Assembly (NCBI RefSeq): GCF_947581735.1
Contig: NZ_CANPVT010000032.1
Coordinates: 1-64,000 of the forward strand
Direction: 5' to 3'
DNA from: Candidatus Palauibacter soopunensis
GTDB taxonomy: Bacteria > Gemmatimonadota > Gemmatimonadetes > Palauibacterales > Palauibacteraceae
DNA length: 64,000 nucleotides
Below, one piece after another: positions 62,787 to 64,000 of this stretch (the stretch's first letter is position 1; every line of letters begins with the position of its first letter). The notes under the pieces are model-generated. The model saw only the letters and a list, made by a program, of their open reading frames with translations. It was not told the origin of the DNA and made no database searches. A program made the position numbers and the translations under genes.

Positions 62787-64000
62787 TGGCGCGCGTCTTC
62801 GTCGACGGACGCGCCGTGGAGGCCGCCATCGCCGTCCGCCAGGCCGTGCAGGCGGACGGGCACGAGGTGGAGTTCGTCGAATCCGTGCGCGAACTCGAGG
62901 GACGGCTCGGCGGTGCGGCCGAGGTCGCCCTCGTCCTCACGGGTCCTCCCGACGAATCGCGCGCCGCAGCCATGCGCGGCCTGTTCGAAGCGGAGATTCC
63001 GCGCCCTCCCGTGCTCGGACTCACGGAGGAGACCCACCCGGACGCACGCCGGCAGCTCGCACGGTCCTTCGATCTCGACGAGGCGCTGTCGCTTCCCGTC
63101 GATCCCGACGAGATGAGGGTCGTCCTGCAGACTCACCTCGACCGCTACGACCTCCAGCGGAAGACGGGGATCATCGGGCGCACCGAGGCCGTGCGAGAGA
63201 TCCTCGAGCGGGTACACATGATCGCCCCCGTGATGAGCACCGTCCTCCTCACGGGCGAGAGCGGGACCGGAAAGGAACTCGTGGCGCGCGCCTTTCACCG
63301 CCTGTCCCCGAGGCGCGCCAAGGCCTTCATCGCGGTGAACTGCGCCGCCCTCCCCGAGTCGCTGCTCGAATCCGAACTGTTCGGGCACGAGAAGGGCGCC
63401 TTCACCGGAGCGACGTCGCTGCGGCGGGGGATGTTCGAACTCGCCGATGGGGGCACGCTCCTCCTCGACGAGATCGCGGAGATGCCACTCCCCACTCAGA
63501 CGCGGCTGCTGAGGGTTCTCGAGAGCCGCCGCTTCATGAGGGTGGGCGGAGATCACGAGATCCAGGTCAGCGTGCGCGTCGTCGCCGCCACCAACCGCAA
63601 CCTCAGGCAGGCGGTCGAGACAGGGGAGTTCCGCCGCGACCTCTACTACCGCCTGAACGTCCTCAACGTCCACGTCTCCCCGCTCCGGGAGCGCCGCCGC
63701 GACATCCCCGTCCTCATCCGCCGCTTCATCTCGGAGTTCAGCCGCCAGCACGACCGGGAGTTCCGCGGACTCGCACCCGAGGCGCTCCAGATCCTCCTCG
63801 ACTACGACTGGCCCGGGAACGTCCGGGAACTCCGCAACCTGATCGAGTCCATGGTTGTGCTCGCGCCCGGCTCCGTCATCCGTCCGGAGGACATCCCGCC
63901 CGAGATCCGGTCCGGCGGCGTGAGCCTCGTGCCGTCTCCCACACGCATCGCGCCTCCGGTCGACGCGGGCCCGGGATCCATCCCGAGCTCACCGCAACTC
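62786..64000 (+). CDS. Sigma-54-dependent activator (NtrC type) with degenerate receiver, 3' partial
   Basis: At least 405 residues, cut by the window edge. The ATG overlaps the previous stop (TGATG). Residues 1-120 have receiver-like layout, but the position of the phospho-acceptor reads [11 protein letters not shown], with no Asp, so ordinary phosphorylation is unlikely. The AAA+ domain is intact: [30 protein letters not shown] (Walker A), [16 protein letters not shown] (sigma-54 contact), [18 protein letters not shown] (Walker B), [34 protein letters not shown]. The C-terminal helix-turn-helix should lie beyond the edge. It would drive sigma-54 promoters, possibly including pilus genes (inference). 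Confidence 0.92.
   Translation, partial: MARVFVDGRAVEAAIAVRQAVQADGHEVEFVESVRELEGRLGGAAEVALVLTGPPDESRAAAMRGLFEAEIPRPPVLGLTEETHPDARRQLARSFDLDEALSLPVDPDEMRVVLQTHLDRYDLQRKTGIIGRTEAVREILERVHMIAPVMSTVLLTGESGTGKELVARAFHRLSPRRAKAFIAVNCAALPESLLESELFGHEKGAFTGATSLRRGMFELADGGTLLLDEIAEMPLPTQTRLLRVLESRRFMRVGGDHEIQVSVRVVAATNRNLRQAVETGEFRRDLYYRLNVLNVHVSPLRERRRDIPVLIRRFISEFSRQHDREFRGLAPEALQILLDYDWPGNVRELRNLIESMVVLAPGSVIRPEDIPPEIRSGGVSLVPSPTRIAPPVDAGPGSIPSSPQL

Overview
The window is GC-rich DNA (roughly two thirds G+C by eye) from a Gram-negative-type bacterium. Lipoproteins, a TonB-like protein, a PilQ secretin, PadR/HAAS-type gene pairs and 6-bladed beta-propeller lipoproteins together resemble the Gemmatimonadota. 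That assignment is inference from gene content; there is no rRNA in the window to test it.

Layout. 1-7.1 kb: three large secreted or surface proteins built from Ig/cadherin-like repeats; the last two are translationally coupled and the third ends in a leishmanolysin-like metallopeptidase. 7.1-13.7 kb: accessory DNA with an IS1595-type transposase, a PadR regulator with its membrane partner, a HEPN-motif protein in a repeat-bordered module, a decayed integrase end, two small ORFs and a tyrosine integrase. 13.7-23.3 kb: chromosomal genes: an SPW membrane protein, csoR-copA under a visible Cu-type operator, a coiled-coil protein, an SSS transporter, a TrkA-type K+ channel coupled to a degenerate DEAD-box/DbpA protein, and an AGCS symporter. 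23.3-30.8 kb: second accessory region: an AT-rich patch, a PD-(D/E)XK nuclease-like gene, two coupled beta-propeller lipoproteins, a second copy of the HEPN module, and a second integrase. 30.8-40.2 kb: mostly minus-strand metabolism: serA-serC, a cobalamin-binding protein, MoeB/ThiF-rhodanese, rpe, and kbl-lipoprotein-tdh (threonine degradation), plus two small plus-strand genes. 40.4-64 kb: one long co-oriented run: tonB-like, comEA-like, type IV pilus genes (pilB, pilT, pilC, pilins, pilM-N-O-P-Q), aroC-aroK, topA-xerC-hslV-hslU, argF, a GcvT-MogA fusion and the start of a sigma-54 activator.

How the parts fit. The 40-53 kb block encodes most of a type IV pilus: assembly and retraction ATPases, platform, pilins, alignment complex and secretin. 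Missing are a prepilin peptidase and a full-length PilC N-terminus. SerA with a class V aminotransferase gives two serine-synthesis steps; Kbl and Tdh turn threonine into glycine and acetyl-CoA.

Most notable. A module of about 1.4 kb (structured repeat, 500-bp conserved segment, HEPN-motif gene) occurs twice, 18 kb apart, each time upstream of a tyrosine integrase whose promoter sits so close to the start codon that the transcript should be leaderless. The structured repeat occurs a third time beside the nuclease gene, and its arms GCCAGCC / GGCTGGC / GCCAGCC allow two mutually exclusive stems. This is the best candidate here for an undescribed mobile, possibly defensive, system. The gcvT-mogA gene fusion is a second unusual point.
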